A stretch of 20,213 nucleotides of DNA from Acetobacter sp. UBA5411 (GTDB lineage Bacteria; Pseudomonadota; Alphaproteobacteria; Acetobacterales; Acetobacteraceae). Positions 1 to 7,008 of the stretch are shown here, one piece after another. A model generated the notes under the pieces. That model saw only the letters and a list, made by a program, of their open reading frames with translations, was not told where the DNA came from and ran no database searches. The position numbers and the translations under genes are program-made. Each line of letters opens with the position of its first letter. The first letter of the stretch is position 1. Location: contig NZ_DHNR01000041.1 in the NCBI RefSeq assembly GCF_002409645.1, positions 199,892-220,104 of the forward strand. The letters run 5' to 3'.

Positions 1-441
1 CTTGATGAGCTTGATGAACTAATAGCATCCATTTCTCCGAATGAACTTATCGCGGTTGCACTGATTGATATTGATCATTTCAAGATGATTAACGATACCC
101 TCGGTCATCAGGGTGGTGATTATGTTCTGGAGCAATACGGTCAGTGTTTGCGCAAGTTCGCAGGGTCAACGGCTATTTGTGGACGCTATGGCGGAGAAGA
201 ACTGATCGTGGTGTTCATGTCCGTTTCTTCTACAGAAAAACTGCTGGCTCACGTTACGAAACTACATGAACGTTTGCGTAATCCGATGATCTACGGTGTG
301 TCTGAAGTAGTTGCGACCTGTAGTATAGGTTTAGCTGTTATTCTGCCTGGGGACACGACATCCACATTGATTGGACGTGCCGATCGTGCACTGTACAGAG
401 GCAAAAAACGTGGAAGAAATTGTATTGTTGTCGCTGATTGA
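1..441 (+). CDS. Diguanylate cyclase (GGDEF domain), 3' part only
   Basis: The frame is open from the first base and ends at a TGA, so only the last 146 residues are present and the start lies outside the window. The protein makes cyclic di-GMP from two GTP. Visible GGDEF-domain landmarks in order are the IDIDHFKMINDTLGH segment (metal-binding Asp and substrate-contacting Asn, window residues about 23-37), the RYGGEEL active-site loop (GGEEL in place of GGDEF/GGEEF, last position Leu instead of Phe), and the C-terminal ADRALYRGKKRGRN segment. The inhibitory RxxD site that normally lies just upstream of the active loop is absent: the aligned residues are Gly-Ser-Thr-Ala. If active, the enzyme should lack classical product inhibition. 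Any sensor domain would be upstream and is not visible. The family call is sure; activity is inferred. Confidence 0.93.
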   Translation, partial: LDELDELIASISPNELIAVALIDIDHFKMINDTLGHQGGDYVLEQYGQCLRKFAGSTAICGRYGGEELIVVFMSVSSTEKLLAHVTKLHERLRNPMIYGVSEVVATCSIGLAVILPGDTTSTLIGRADRALYRGKKRGRNCIVVAD

Positions 442-526
442 ATGAAAGTAGCGAATTATAAAATGGTCGAATATCACATTTTTTGATCTGTTTTGTGTAT
501 CAAGATGTTGGAATTTTTTTGTACGT

Positions 527-572
527 CTTTCTTTCGCTTGGTGATTATTGATGGCAACTAAGCGAAAGAAAG
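527..572. repeat. Long imperfect inverted repeat (13-bp perfect arms)
   Basis: Arms CTTTCTTTCGCTT (527-539) and AAGCGAAAGAAAG (560-572) are perfect reverse complements. The stem can extend inward by a G-T and two more pairs, leaving a 14-nt loop. It lies between the GGDEF gene (+) and the end of the DUF4167 gene (-), which converge. Neither flank has a clear T-run directly after the stem, so it is not a textbook intrinsic terminator. It may still act as one in combination with other factors, or be a dispersed REP-like element. Only one copy is visible in the window. Confidence 0.6.
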
Positions 573-633
573 TAACCCATACCTTGTGACGATTAAATTT
601 ATGCAGCTTGGGCGGTAAGCTTGCTGATTAAAA

Positions 634-1062
634 TCAGTAAGCAGCACCCTCTGTTGCAGGAAAAGATTCGGGTTGAGGATCGTTCCGGTTTTCCTCATCT
701 TCCGGGGCAGATTCAGCGTCCTGTTTATAAGAAGCTCTGGCCCGGGCGGAGCGTTCCTGTCTTTCCTGCTGCGCCTGCTGTGCAGCCTGATTCATGGCAT
801 TGAGAATGCGGAAATAATGTTCTGCATGTTGGAAATAGGCTTCTGCGAGGACCCTGTCTCCACTGCTCGTAGCATCACGTCCCAGCTGAAGATATTTTTC
901 GAAGAGCTGCTGTGCAGTGCCCCGAATGCGAACCTCTGGACCATTACTGTCAAATACATGATTACGATTAAGAGGTATCTGACCGTTCTGGTGGCGCGTG
1001 CCTCCTCCGCCGTTGCTTCCGCCGGGACGATGATTACGGTTGCGCATGCGCTTTATATTCAT
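634..1062 (-). CDS. DUF4167 domain protein
   Basis: A 142-residue protein of unknown function, in a family typical of alphaproteobacteria. The N-terminus is basic and Gly/Asn-rich (about residues 1-25), as expected for a nucleic-acid-associated protein. It is followed by the conserved block around residues 37-90, with SNGPEVRIRGTAQQLFEKY, then ARDA-like and AEAYFQHAEHYFRI segments, which I recognise as the DUF4167 core. The tail (about 95-142) is charged, low-complexity and probably disordered. Many alphaproteobacteria carry this gene next to prfA-prmC (from memory); here no such neighbour is present. The start is the ATG at 1062; the ATG five codons in is an alternative, and neither has a strong ribosome binding site. 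A general RNA-binding role is only inference. Confidence 0.9.
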   Translation of the reverse strand: MNIKRMRNRNHRPGGSNGGGGTRHQNGQIPLNRNHVFDSNGPEVRIRGTAQQLFEKYLQLGRDATSSGDRVLAEAYFQHAEHYFRILNAMNQAAQQAQQERQERSARARASYKQDAESAPEDEENRNDPQPESFPATEGAAY

Positions 1063-1393
1063 GGCGTTACCACGATGCCTTCTTGGTTTTCAATCGATTG
1101 GTCCTCTGGACAGCGAACTGAACCCCTGACTTATCCTCGCCATTATATTCTGAAGCGTATTCACACTTCATTTGGCAAGGCATCCAAGAGGTTTAGAGGG
1201 GCTATTGGTACGAACGGTATGAATGATAAGTTAACCGCTTCTGCCAATGCTGGAGCTACTTTGATCACAATAATGCGGTACATGCAAGGATAGATATGCA
1301 ATCTGGGTGATAATATCGTTATCGTTGTAGATGCTGTGTCCAAATGAATATAGTATGGAGGAAGGGCGATGCGTCATAATGCTCTGATACGAA
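1063..1393. other. Spacer between divergent genes, no supported gene
   Basis: About 330 bp between the DUF4167 gene (-) and the hypothetical gene at 1394 (+). It must hold both promoters, but I could not pick convincing -35/-10 pairs. Short open frames here lack family resemblance and are treated as chance. The only notable element is a strong Shine-Dalgarno run near its right end, listed separately. Confidence 0.5.
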
Positions 1394-1413
1394 ATGAGAA
1401 AAATGGGTCATAA
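1369..1413 (+). CDS. Possible 14-codon leader peptide
   Basis: ATG at 1369 follows GGAGGAAGG (1357-1365) at near-ideal spacing, the best-looking ribosome binding site in this part of the window. The frame reads MRHNALIRNEKNGS and stops at 1413. The downstream hypothetical gene starts at 1394 in another frame and has no good ribosome binding site of its own, so translation could be coupled through this overlap. A sequencing or real frameshift joining the two frames is another possibility. No attenuator hairpin or regulatory codon run is seen. Confidence 0.25.
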   Translation: MRHNALIRNEKNGS

Positions 1414-1708
1414 TCATCCTAAACCGGCCGGGATTGCTCAACGCCTGGAGCGAGTCTTGTCTCGCCTGCCTGATGACTGGGAAGTGCGTATCGAACGCTC
1501 TGGTGCGTCGCAGCAATGGCGAGCGATAACTCAGCCTGCTGGCACGAACGGGGTCTGGAGTGAGGATGCGGCTACTTTGATTGAGGCGCTTGAAGGTGCG
1601 TGGCGACTGAATCGAAGAATGCCATCTTTGGAATCAGAGTGTCTGAAACCCGCGCCAGATCATATACGCAGCGACGACAAAAATAATACTGGAAAAAATA
1701 GTTGTTAG
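1394..1708 (+). CDS. Small hypothetical protein
   Basis: A 104-residue frame I do not recognise as any named family. The middle (about residues 10-80) looks like a compact globular domain with a helix PAGIAQRLERVLSRL, a strand-like DWEVRIERS, and a Trp-containing SEDAATLIEALEGAWRLNRR helix. The C-terminal 25 residues are polar and overlap the 3' end of the convergent exporter gene by 75 bp. That overlap, plus weak initiation signals (starts at 1394 or 1403), leaves some doubt that the whole frame is used. Cytoplasmic; no signal peptide or membrane segment. Confidence 0.5.
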   Translation: MRKMGHNHPKPAGIAQRLERVLSRLPDDWEVRIERSGASQQWRAITQPAGTNGVWSEDAATLIEALEGAWRLNRRMPSLESECLKPAPDHIRSDDKNNTGKNSC

Positions 1709-2416
1709 CTGATCGCCCTTTTTACATAGAACCCTCGCACAATAACTGCCGCTGTAAGTGCCGATAATCCCACCCAGAATGAAGAAAATAGCCAAACCCC
1801 AATCTATGTAGCCTGAAAGGAGATAGCTTAACGCGGTGCTGAAACCAAAAGCTGCCACTGCCACCAATGATGTGCTTACAGCATTGATGATCGGCATATG
1901 AGTTGAGGCCATGAGGCCCGGCACAATCAGAAAACCTCCTCCAATGCCGAAAAAGCCTGATAACAGGCCCGTTCCTGTCCCAAAACTGGCAATTTTCACC
2001 ATGTTTTTGGGAGTATAACTTGTTTTTTCACAATCAGTTTTACGACGTCCACGAAGCATCGTGATTCCCACGCCTATCATCAGGAAAGCGAATAAGAGCA
2101 GTAACTTCTGTCCGTCCATCGCTTTTCCTAGCCAGGCACCGCCTATGGCGCCTACCATCCCACACGGAGCAAATACGGCTGCACATCGCCATTGCACCGT
2201 CCCGCTGCGGGCGTGTTGTACCAATCCAGCAAGAGCGTTAACGGCTACAGCGAGAGCGCTTGTACCAATGGCAACATGAGGATCTTTCACGCCAACCAGA
2301 TAGACCATAAGCGGGACGGCAAGGATTGAGCCTCCGCCGCCGATCAGTCCAAGCGTGAAGCCAACCGGCACACCGGACAAAATTTCCAGCGCTACATGAC
2401 TCATACTAATTTGCAT
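1634..2416 (-). CDS. TauE/SafE family anion (sulfite/sulfonate) exporter
   Basis: A 260-residue inner-membrane protein with two homologous halves, each opening with the family's glycine-rich signature: GLIGGGGSILAVP at residues 23-35 and GLLSGFFGIGGGFLIVP at 150-166. About seven to eight hydrophobic segments are visible, with a short polar cytosolic linker (about 121-140) between halves. Length is normal for the family, which moves sulfite, sulfoacetate, thiosulfate-type anions or organic acids. The same-strand gene upstream encodes a persulfide-dioxygenase-like enzyme that would release sulfite, so sulfite export is the favoured substrate by context. ATG 2416 or ATG 2404 could start it; neither has an obvious ribosome binding site. 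The 375-bp gap upstream leaves co-transcription with the dioxygenase gene open. Confidence 0.9.
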   Translation of the reverse strand: MQISMSHVALEILSGVPVGFTLGLIGGGGSILAVPLMVYLVGVKDPHVAIGTSALAVAVNALAGLVQHARSGTVQWRCAAVFAPCGMVGAIGGAWLGKAMDGQKLLLLFAFLMIGVGITMLRGRRKTDCEKTSYTPKNMVKIASFGTGTGLLSGFFGIGGGFLIVPGLMASTHMPIINAVSTSLVAVAAFGFSTALSYLLSGYIDWGLAIFFILGGIIGTYSGSYCARVLCKKGDQLTTIFSSIIFVVAAYMIWRGFQTL

Positions 2417-2791
2417 GTTTGCGGATATTGGATTTTCGCCAAGAAAGTCATGCTGATGACTATAAACCTTTTGGGCCCATTCCGATATGGAGGTGTTGGA
2501 TCGTTAAATTGTCTTGGATATACTTGATAAATTCACCAGGAAATATGAGGTTATATTTTGTTGCCCATCAATTTTAAAAACATCTTACGTATTTGCGATT
2601 GAGGTATAACTATCAAAAAGGGGATGATGCCGTATTCATCCCTCCACACGATAAAAAAGTTTAAACCACAATAGTGCTGATGATGTAGTTACGCGGGGAC
2701 GTCTTGATCTGTTCGTCGACGAGAAAGGGGCGGTCACGTCACAAATGCCGCCCTGATAGTAATCATATTTACCGACAGACTATTGTAGATG
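2417..2791. other. Spacer between dioxygenase-like and exporter genes
   Basis: About 375 bp, fairly AT-rich, with no reading frame I can support on either strand. It contains one small GC-rich hairpin (listed as a possible terminator). No remnant of the ArsR-type regulator often found with this gene pair was recognised. It may hold a separate promoter for the exporter: TATAGT reads on the minus strand around 2460, but with no matching -35. Confidence 0.4.
2728..2753 (-). terminator. Weak hairpin after the dioxygenase-like gene
   Basis: GGGCGG (2728-2733) pairs with CCGCCC (2748-2753) across a 14-nt loop, about 40 bp past the stop codon of the minus-strand gene. On the minus strand the stem is followed by CTTTCTC, a poor U-tract. 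Termination is plausible but weak. Confidence 0.35.
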
Positions 2792-3715
2792 TTACATACG
2801 ATTAATAGGAATCTTTATATAGCTTACACCGTTTTCTTCAGGCTCTGGTAGATGTCCAGCGCGCATATTCACCTGAACGGAAGGCATGATCAGATGAGGT
2901 AAGGAAAGGGTTTTGTCCCTGTTGGTTCGCATGGTGACGAACTGATCTTCTGAAATACCCTTATGAACGTGGATATTGTTTCGTTCATCGCCAATTGTTG
3001 TTTCCCACATGAAGTCATGGCGATCTGCCGTTTTATAATCGTGGCAGAGAAAAACACGTGTTTTATCTGGAAGAGAGAGGAGGCGTTGAATGGACCGATA
3101 AAGCTGGCGTGCATCACCGCCAGGAAAATCGGCGCGAGCGGTCCCGTAATCCGGCATAAAGAGTGTGTCGCCAATAAAAGCTGCGTCGCCAATGATGTAG
3201 ACCATGTCAGCCGGAGTGTGTCCCGGTACAGACAGGGCTATGGCTGGCAATCTTCCAACCGAAAATGTCTCTCCATCATGAAAAAGTTTATCAAATTGTG
3301 AGCCATCACGAGAAAAGTTTTTTTCAGCATTGAAGATTTTGCCAAAAGCATCCTGCACATGAGTGATGTTCTCACCAATGGCAATCTTGCCTCCAAGCTT
3401 TTCCTTCAGCCAGACGGCGGCAGAAAGATGATCAGCGTGAGCATGTGTCTCCAACTGCCATTCAACAGTAAGTCCGTTCTCCTGAATATAGTTGAGAACC
3501 TGTTGTGCCGATGTGTTTTGTGTACGCCCTGATGCGGCATCGTAATCAAGAACACTGTCAATTATGACGGCTTTTTGTGTGACAGGATCATGAGCAATGT
3601 GAGTTGCCGTAAAGGTGGTCTCGTCAAAGAAGGTCTTCACGACTGGTCTAAGATCAGGATTGAGAATGGCGTGTTCGATTTGACGGGCCGCGGTGGCAAG
3701 ATTGTCGTCTGACAT
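2792..3715 (-). CDS. MBL-fold persulfide dioxygenase-like protein (ETHE1/Blh type)
   Basis: A 307-residue cytoplasmic metallo-beta-lactamase-fold protein. Metal-site residues are all visible: the HAHADH block gives His91, His93, Asp95 and His96; PGHTPADM gives His166; FIGDTLF gives Asp183; FLCHDY gives His225. The DYGTARADFPGG stretch (189-200) and overall length match the Blh/ETHE1 branch, which oxidises glutathione persulfide to sulfite with a mononuclear iron, rather than true beta-lactamases. Many relatives that I recall have Cys where this protein has Ala195. It probably detoxifies sulfide-derived persulfides, with the TauE/SafE gene downstream exporting the sulfite. A good promoter lies upstream (3749-3777). 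Substrate is inferred from family and context. Confidence 0.88.
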   Translation of the reverse strand: MSDDNLATAARQIEHAILNPDLRPVVKTFFDETTFTATHIAHDPVTQKAVIIDSVLDYDAASGRTQNTSAQQVLNYIQENGLTVEWQLETHAHADHLSAAVWLKEKLGGKIAIGENITHVQDAFGKIFNAEKNFSRDGSQFDKLFHDGETFSVGRLPAIALSVPGHTPADMVYIIGDAAFIGDTLFMPDYGTARADFPGGDARQLYRSIQRLLSLPDKTRVFLCHDYKTADRHDFMWETTIGDERNNIHVHKGISEDQFVTMRTNRDKTLSLPHLIMPSVQVNMRAGHLPEPEENGVSYIKIPINRM

Positions 3716-3748
3716 GAAAAATCTTTCATGTTATAAAAGTGTTTTCGT

Positions 3749-3777
3749 AAAATACGCTTGCGCGATGCTTGCGTCAA
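3749..3777 (-). promoter_or_regulatory. Predicted sigma-70-type promoter of the dioxygenase-like gene
   Basis: On the minus strand, TTGACG (3772-3777) and TATTTT (3749-3754) are separated by exactly 17 bp, giving a leader of about 25-30 nt to the start codon at 3715. Between the -10 and the start, 3723-3739 is a partial palindrome (CTTTCAT / ATAAAAG arms around GTT) that could be an operator; that part is speculative. Confidence 0.6.
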
Positions 3778-3943
3778 TCGAAACATGAATTCCTTTCCTT
3801 TTCGTATATTTACAACAAAAATATATAATTTTTATTGTTATGTGAATGGATTTGAGTAAAATTATCACTTTCAAAACAACATCTTTGCATTTAATGGTGA
3901 TTTAATGTAAGTATTTAAGTTTTGTATTTATATAATATATTTA

Positions 3944-3959
3944 GTTTATTTAAATAAAC
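3944..3959. repeat. 16-bp perfect palindrome, possible operator
   Basis: GTTTATTTAAATAAAC is its own reverse complement with no spacer. It sits about 150 bp upstream of the porin start and about 230 bp upstream of the dioxygenase-like gene start. In an AT-rich background short palindromes arise by chance, but 16 bp without a mismatch, flanked by G and C, is a reasonable candidate binding site for a dimeric regulator. Which gene it would control is unknown. Confidence 0.4.
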
Positions 3960-4108
3960 AATTTTCTTATCTTGTGGTTTTTATAACGAAAAATTGTGTT
4001 GTCGCTTTGCAACATTCGCTGGAAATTGAGAGAAGAAGCGATCCCGCTAATATTGGAAGAGGGGGTAATTCGTAGTACGTCTCGGCGGGTCAAGGTGAGT
4101 TAGTGGTA

Positions 4109-5698
4109 ATGAAAAAAATAAAAAAAATACCCCTCTCCGGTAACCGGGTGATTGCTGTTTCGCGTCGAAATGGCTGGATTGCGTGTGCTCCATTCTGGGT
4201 GCTGGCGGCTTCTTTTGCCAGTTCCACGGAGGTGCGGGCGGAAAAGCAGGAGATCGTACAGCGTTCGGAAGCGGATGTATCTGCTTCGGCGCAGAAAAAG
4301 GTTGGTCCTTATGATGCGCCCGCTCATGCAGCCCCCAAAAAAACGGTCATAACGCCGGCTCAGCGTCTCGATAGTCTGTTTGACACTGAAAGTATTTCGT
4401 CGCTGCTTAACAACAGAGACGACGCCATTCGCGAGCGTGATCTGTCTGCAGGTTATTATGTTCCTGCCCAGACGTTCGGTAACTTGGTGCCTCAGTTGCA
4501 GCCGTGGCGTAAGTGGATGCAGGACCGTGGGTTCAGCTTCCAGTTTGCCTACAAAGGTGAGGGGATTGCCAATACAGGCGGCGGTCTCTCCAAGGGTATG
4601 GATTATGCCCATGAACTGACACTCACCACGAGGTTTGATCTGGGTAAGCTTGTTGGGTGGAACGGCTGGATTCTGCATGCCGTCATGATGGAGCGTGCGG
4701 GACGTCAGGTTACAACTGATTATGTCGGCGACCATCGTATGCTGCTGTCGGAAGTCTACAGCCTGTCAGGACATATGGCTGCCCATCTGGCCGATATCTA
4801 CCTTGAGAAATCTCTTTTCCACAACAAGGTCAACATTAACGTCGGTCGACTGACCCTGACGCACACCTACGCAACATCCGTTCTGCTCTGCACATTCATG
4901 ATTCAGTGCTCTGCGCCTGTCGCTCTCAAATCGCAGGCAGGCTGGAGTGTGTATCCGAAAGCGACCTGGGGCGGCACAATTCGTCTGAGGCCGGTTCGAG
5001 ATCTTACGTTGACGACAGGCGTATACGCTGCGGGACCGCTGACATCGAATCCGTCGGGATGGGCCTGGGGTGGTGAGGAGCATACAGGTGTCATGCTGCC
5101 GATCGAACTGGCATGGGAGCCGTTTCTCGGTAAAAAGAAACTCCCGGGCCATTACAAGATCGGTTTTGGGCACGACACAAGTCATTATGACGACATGCTT
5201 GGCAGTATTCCGGCAGCTTATAGGCATGATTATCTGGGGCATAATGGCGGCCCTCGCGATACATTCTACTTTGAAGCTGATCAGATGGTGTACCGTAAGG
5301 GCGGAGATCATCAGATGGCGGGTGGATATCTGCTTGCCGGGTATATTCATAATACCCCGAGCGTCTCGGTCTGGTCTGATCAGTTTTATGTCGGCGCGTC
5401 ACTGCTCGGCATTCTTCCTTACCGTCCTTTCGACCGTTTCGGTGTGATGTATTCCTACTATCAGATCAGTCACAATCTGACGGAGGGGCAGCGCTTGCGT
5501 CAGATGGCGGGCATGTCGATGGGGCCGTATGTCAATGGTCCCCAGACGCACGCCGCCACGCTGGAAGCCTATTACGGTATTCCGGTTGTGCCCGGCCTCG
5601 TGATGCAGCCTGTGTTTGAATATATAATGCGTCCGGGAGAAACCTCGGTTATCCCCAATGCTATTCTGGGTGGTTTGAAAATTCTCGCTGCGTTGTAA
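4109..5698 (+). CDS. oprB: OprB family carbohydrate-selective porin
   Basis: A 529-residue outer-membrane beta-barrel porin for sugar or polyol uptake; such porins are abundant in acetic acid bacteria that oxidise sugars in the periplasm. The N-terminus is a signal peptide: basic MKKIKK start, hydrophobic stretch about residues 23-38, predicted cleavage after Val-Arg-Ala at about 44. A polar linker (45-110) precedes the barrel, which has the OprB pattern: alternating amphipathic strands such as FSFQFAYKGEG and WILHAVMMERAG, the NVGRLTLTHTYATS region, WAWGGEEHTGVMLP, and GHYKIGFGHDTSHYDD. The last residues are LKILAAL, not the usual terminal aromatic. I chose ATG 4109 over the in-frame GTG at 4103 because AGGTGAG (4093-4099) is well spaced for the ATG and too close to the GTG. 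Confidence 0.93.
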   Translation: MKKIKKIPLSGNRVIAVSRRNGWIACAPFWVLAASFASSTEVRAEKQEIVQRSEADVSASAQKKVGPYDAPAHAAPKKTVITPAQRLDSLFDTESISSLLNNRDDAIRERDLSAGYYVPAQTFGNLVPQLQPWRKWMQDRGFSFQFAYKGEGIANTGGGLSKGMDYAHELTLTTRFDLGKLVGWNGWILHAVMMERAGRQVTTDYVGDHRMLLSEVYSLSGHMAAHLADIYLEKSLFHNKVNINVGRLTLTHTYATSVLLCTFMIQCSAPVALKSQAGWSVYPKATWGGTIRLRPVRDLTLTTGVYAAGPLTSNPSGWAWGGEEHTGVMLPIELAWEPFLGKKKLPGHYKIGFGHDTSHYDDMLGSIPAAYRHDYLGHNGGPRDTFYFEADQMVYRKGGDHQMAGGYLLAGYIHNTPSVSVWSDQFYVGASLLGILPYRPFDRFGVMYSYYQISHNLTEGQRLRQMAGMSMGPYVNGPQTHAATLEAYYGIPVVPGLVMQPVFEYIMRPGETSVIPNAILGGLKILAAL

Positions 5699-5740
5699 GA
5701 AAATTGCCGCCCTGTTTTCCTGTGTAGTGGAGGGCAGGGT

Positions 5741-5772
5741 GCACGGACGGGATGTCGTGCGGGTTCTTTTCA
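5741..5772 (+). terminator. Possible terminator after the porin gene
   Basis: GCACG-G-AC (5741-5748) can pair with GTCGTGC (5754-5760) with one bulged G and a short loop, followed by GGGTTCTTTTC. A second, weaker pairing (CCCTG with CAGGG) lies just before it. The arrangement fits termination of the porin transcript, though the U-tract is interrupted. Confidence 0.4.
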
Positions 5773-5857
5773 CAGGCAACCCTGTTTAGCTTTATTTGAA
5801 GTTTCGCATGGTTCTCTGTAGGGAGTGTGCTCTCTATTGTGACGGCGTGGTTCGATT

Positions 5858-6358
5858 ATGGCTCTTCCTCTTTCCGCTCTTGCCTCTGATTCTGCCGGTG
5901 ATGTTGCGCATCTGATTGAAACGGCTCTGACGCCGGTTTTCATGTTGTCAGGTGTGGGAACGCTGCTGAATCTGTTGAATACACGGGCAAGTCGTGTTGC
6001 AGATCAGATTGAAAAAGCCTCTGATCTGCTCACGGACGAAGAGGACAGCAAAGCCCGGCACAAGCTGCAGAAGCATTTCGTGCGTTTGCAGAAGCGTGTC
6101 ATGGTTCTGGATATGGCCATCATGTTTGGCGGCCTTGCCGGAGCCATGACATGCGGTGCTGCTTTCGTGCTTTTTCTTGGCACCGTCAGGGATGCTTCGA
6201 TTGCTCTATGGCTGGTAGGGCTGTTTGGGGCCGCGTTGCTCTGCACGATTGCGTCGCTGGCATCTTTTCTCGGGGACTGCTTTCTGTCGTGGGATAGTTT
6301 GAAAAAAGTTGGTCCACTCCCGAAAAGCGTTAAAAAATCGGATGGAAAAACAGCTTAA
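5858..6358 (+). CDS. DUF2721 membrane protein
   Basis: A 166-residue protein of unknown function. The N-terminal segment matches the DUF2721 pattern: an ETALTPVFMLSGVGTLLNLLNTR helix (about residues 21-43) followed by a charged stretch with RVADQIEKA. The middle (about 48-82) is a charged, possibly coiled-coil segment. Two strongly hydrophobic spans follow at about 84-107 and 115-138, so it sits in the inner membrane with a basic cytosolic tail ending near residue 166. The first 10 residues resemble a short signal but are more likely part of a first membrane helix. The start at 5858 has only a weak ribosome binding site. It is probably monocistronic, with a strong hairpin 40 bp downstream. 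Confidence 0.85.
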   Translation: MALPLSALASDSAGDVAHLIETALTPVFMLSGVGTLLNLLNTRASRVADQIEKASDLLTDEEDSKARHKLQKHFVRLQKRVMVLDMAIMFGGLAGAMTCGAAFVLFLGTVRDASIALWLVGLFGAALLCTIASLASFLGDCFLSWDSLKKVGPLPKSVKKSDGKTA

Positions 6359-6397
6359 CTGTAACCCGAAAAACAGTTCTTCTGTCTGCCAGTTTAA

Positions 6398-6438
6398 AAA
6401 CGCCTTTTCCTTCATGACGGCAGAAGGAAAAGGCGTTT
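6398..6438. terminator. Strong bidirectional intrinsic terminator
   Basis: The 16-nt arms 6398-6413 and 6423-6438 are perfect reverse complements around a 9-nt loop. It lies between convergent genes: the DUF2721 gene ends at 6358 and the DUF3465 gene ends at 6445. On the minus strand the stem runs straight into GTTTTTAAACT, a good U-tract; on the plus strand the T-run is shorter (GTTTCTGATTT). It should stop both transcripts, the minus one better. Confidence 0.9.
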
Positions 6439-6444
6439 CTGATT

Positions 6445-6915
6445 TCAGTCGAACCGTTTGCCATTGATGATGGCATAACCGGGAATGTCCCAGGAACGAC
6501 TGGTGCCTCTGTGTGTCCAGTCGATCCCCTGACTGCGCGGGGAGTCATAATAATAACGCCCTACAATGTCAGCCATGTCACCATCCCGCACCCATGGCCA
6601 TTCCGGCGCATTGATTTCATCAAGGTTGCTGACTACGCGAATTGAAATGCCCTGTCCGACATTTACATAAAAATAACCATGCCAGCCGCTGCGTGTGTGT
6701 TTGGCTTTTTCCGAAACAGCGATGACCTGACCGCAGATATGAACAGGAATATCCTGTTTTTTTCTGCCATTTTCAAAGGCCTGCTGAGCCTCAATGAAAC
6801 CGCTATTGTCACAGGTGGACGAAACAGTGCGCGCAAAAGATGAAGCGCTTCCCAGCGTAAGTGCGAAAAAGACCCCGGCTACAAGGGCTCCGGACTGTCT
6901 GGATGTTGCGATCAT
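6445..6915 (-). CDS. Secreted DUF3465 domain protein
   Basis: A 156-residue exported protein of unknown function. Residues 1-28 form a signal peptide ending in an Ala-X-Phe-Ala-type site (cleavage near 28-29). The mature part has the DUF3465 layout: a Cys (Cys61) in an HICGQVIAV strand, a glycine-rich turn, a FYVNVGQGISIRVVSNLDEI stretch, a WVRDGDMADIVGRYYYD segment and the IDWTHRG motif (131-137), ending with GYAIINGKRF. Cys35 and Cys61 could form a disulfide in the periplasm. The fold is probably a small beta-barrel of the OB type, by analogy. The start at 6915 has a good AAGGGA ribosome binding site. It follows the amidase gene by 93 bp on the same strand, so they may share a transcript. 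Confidence 0.8.
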   Translation of the reverse strand: MIATSRQSGALVAGVFFALTLGSASSFARTVSSTCDNSGFIEAQQAFENGRKKQDIPVHICGQVIAVSEKAKHTRSGWHGYFYVNVGQGISIRVVSNLDEINAPEWPWVRDGDMADIVGRYYYDSPRSQGIDWTHRGTSRSWDIPGYAIINGKRFD

Positions 6916-7008
6916 GAATTTTCCCTTGTTCTTTGACTGGATCGTATTGCGTGAGTGTGAAACGCACTGATGGCGTAGATGAGGCAGCTTGAGTTGTATG
7001 AACGGATT

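Larger units (their letters stand above)
3716..4108. other. AT-rich divergent spacer upstream of the porin
   Basis: About 390 bp between the dioxygenase-like gene (-) and the porin gene (+), strikingly AT-rich from roughly 3790 to 3990 compared with the genes around it. No coding frame is supported. It holds the minus-strand promoter and a 16-bp perfect palindrome (listed separately). A porin promoter must also be here, but no clear -35/-10 pair was found; TATAAC near 3982 has no good -35. Confidence 0.6.

Noticed and set aside
2417..2791. Degraded ArsR-type regulator or insertion sequence in the gap
   Set aside because: Neither strand shows a recognisable helix-turn-helix remnant, terminal inverted repeats or target duplication.
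4103..4108. GTG start for the porin
   Set aside because: Shine-Dalgarno spacing favours the ATG two codons later.
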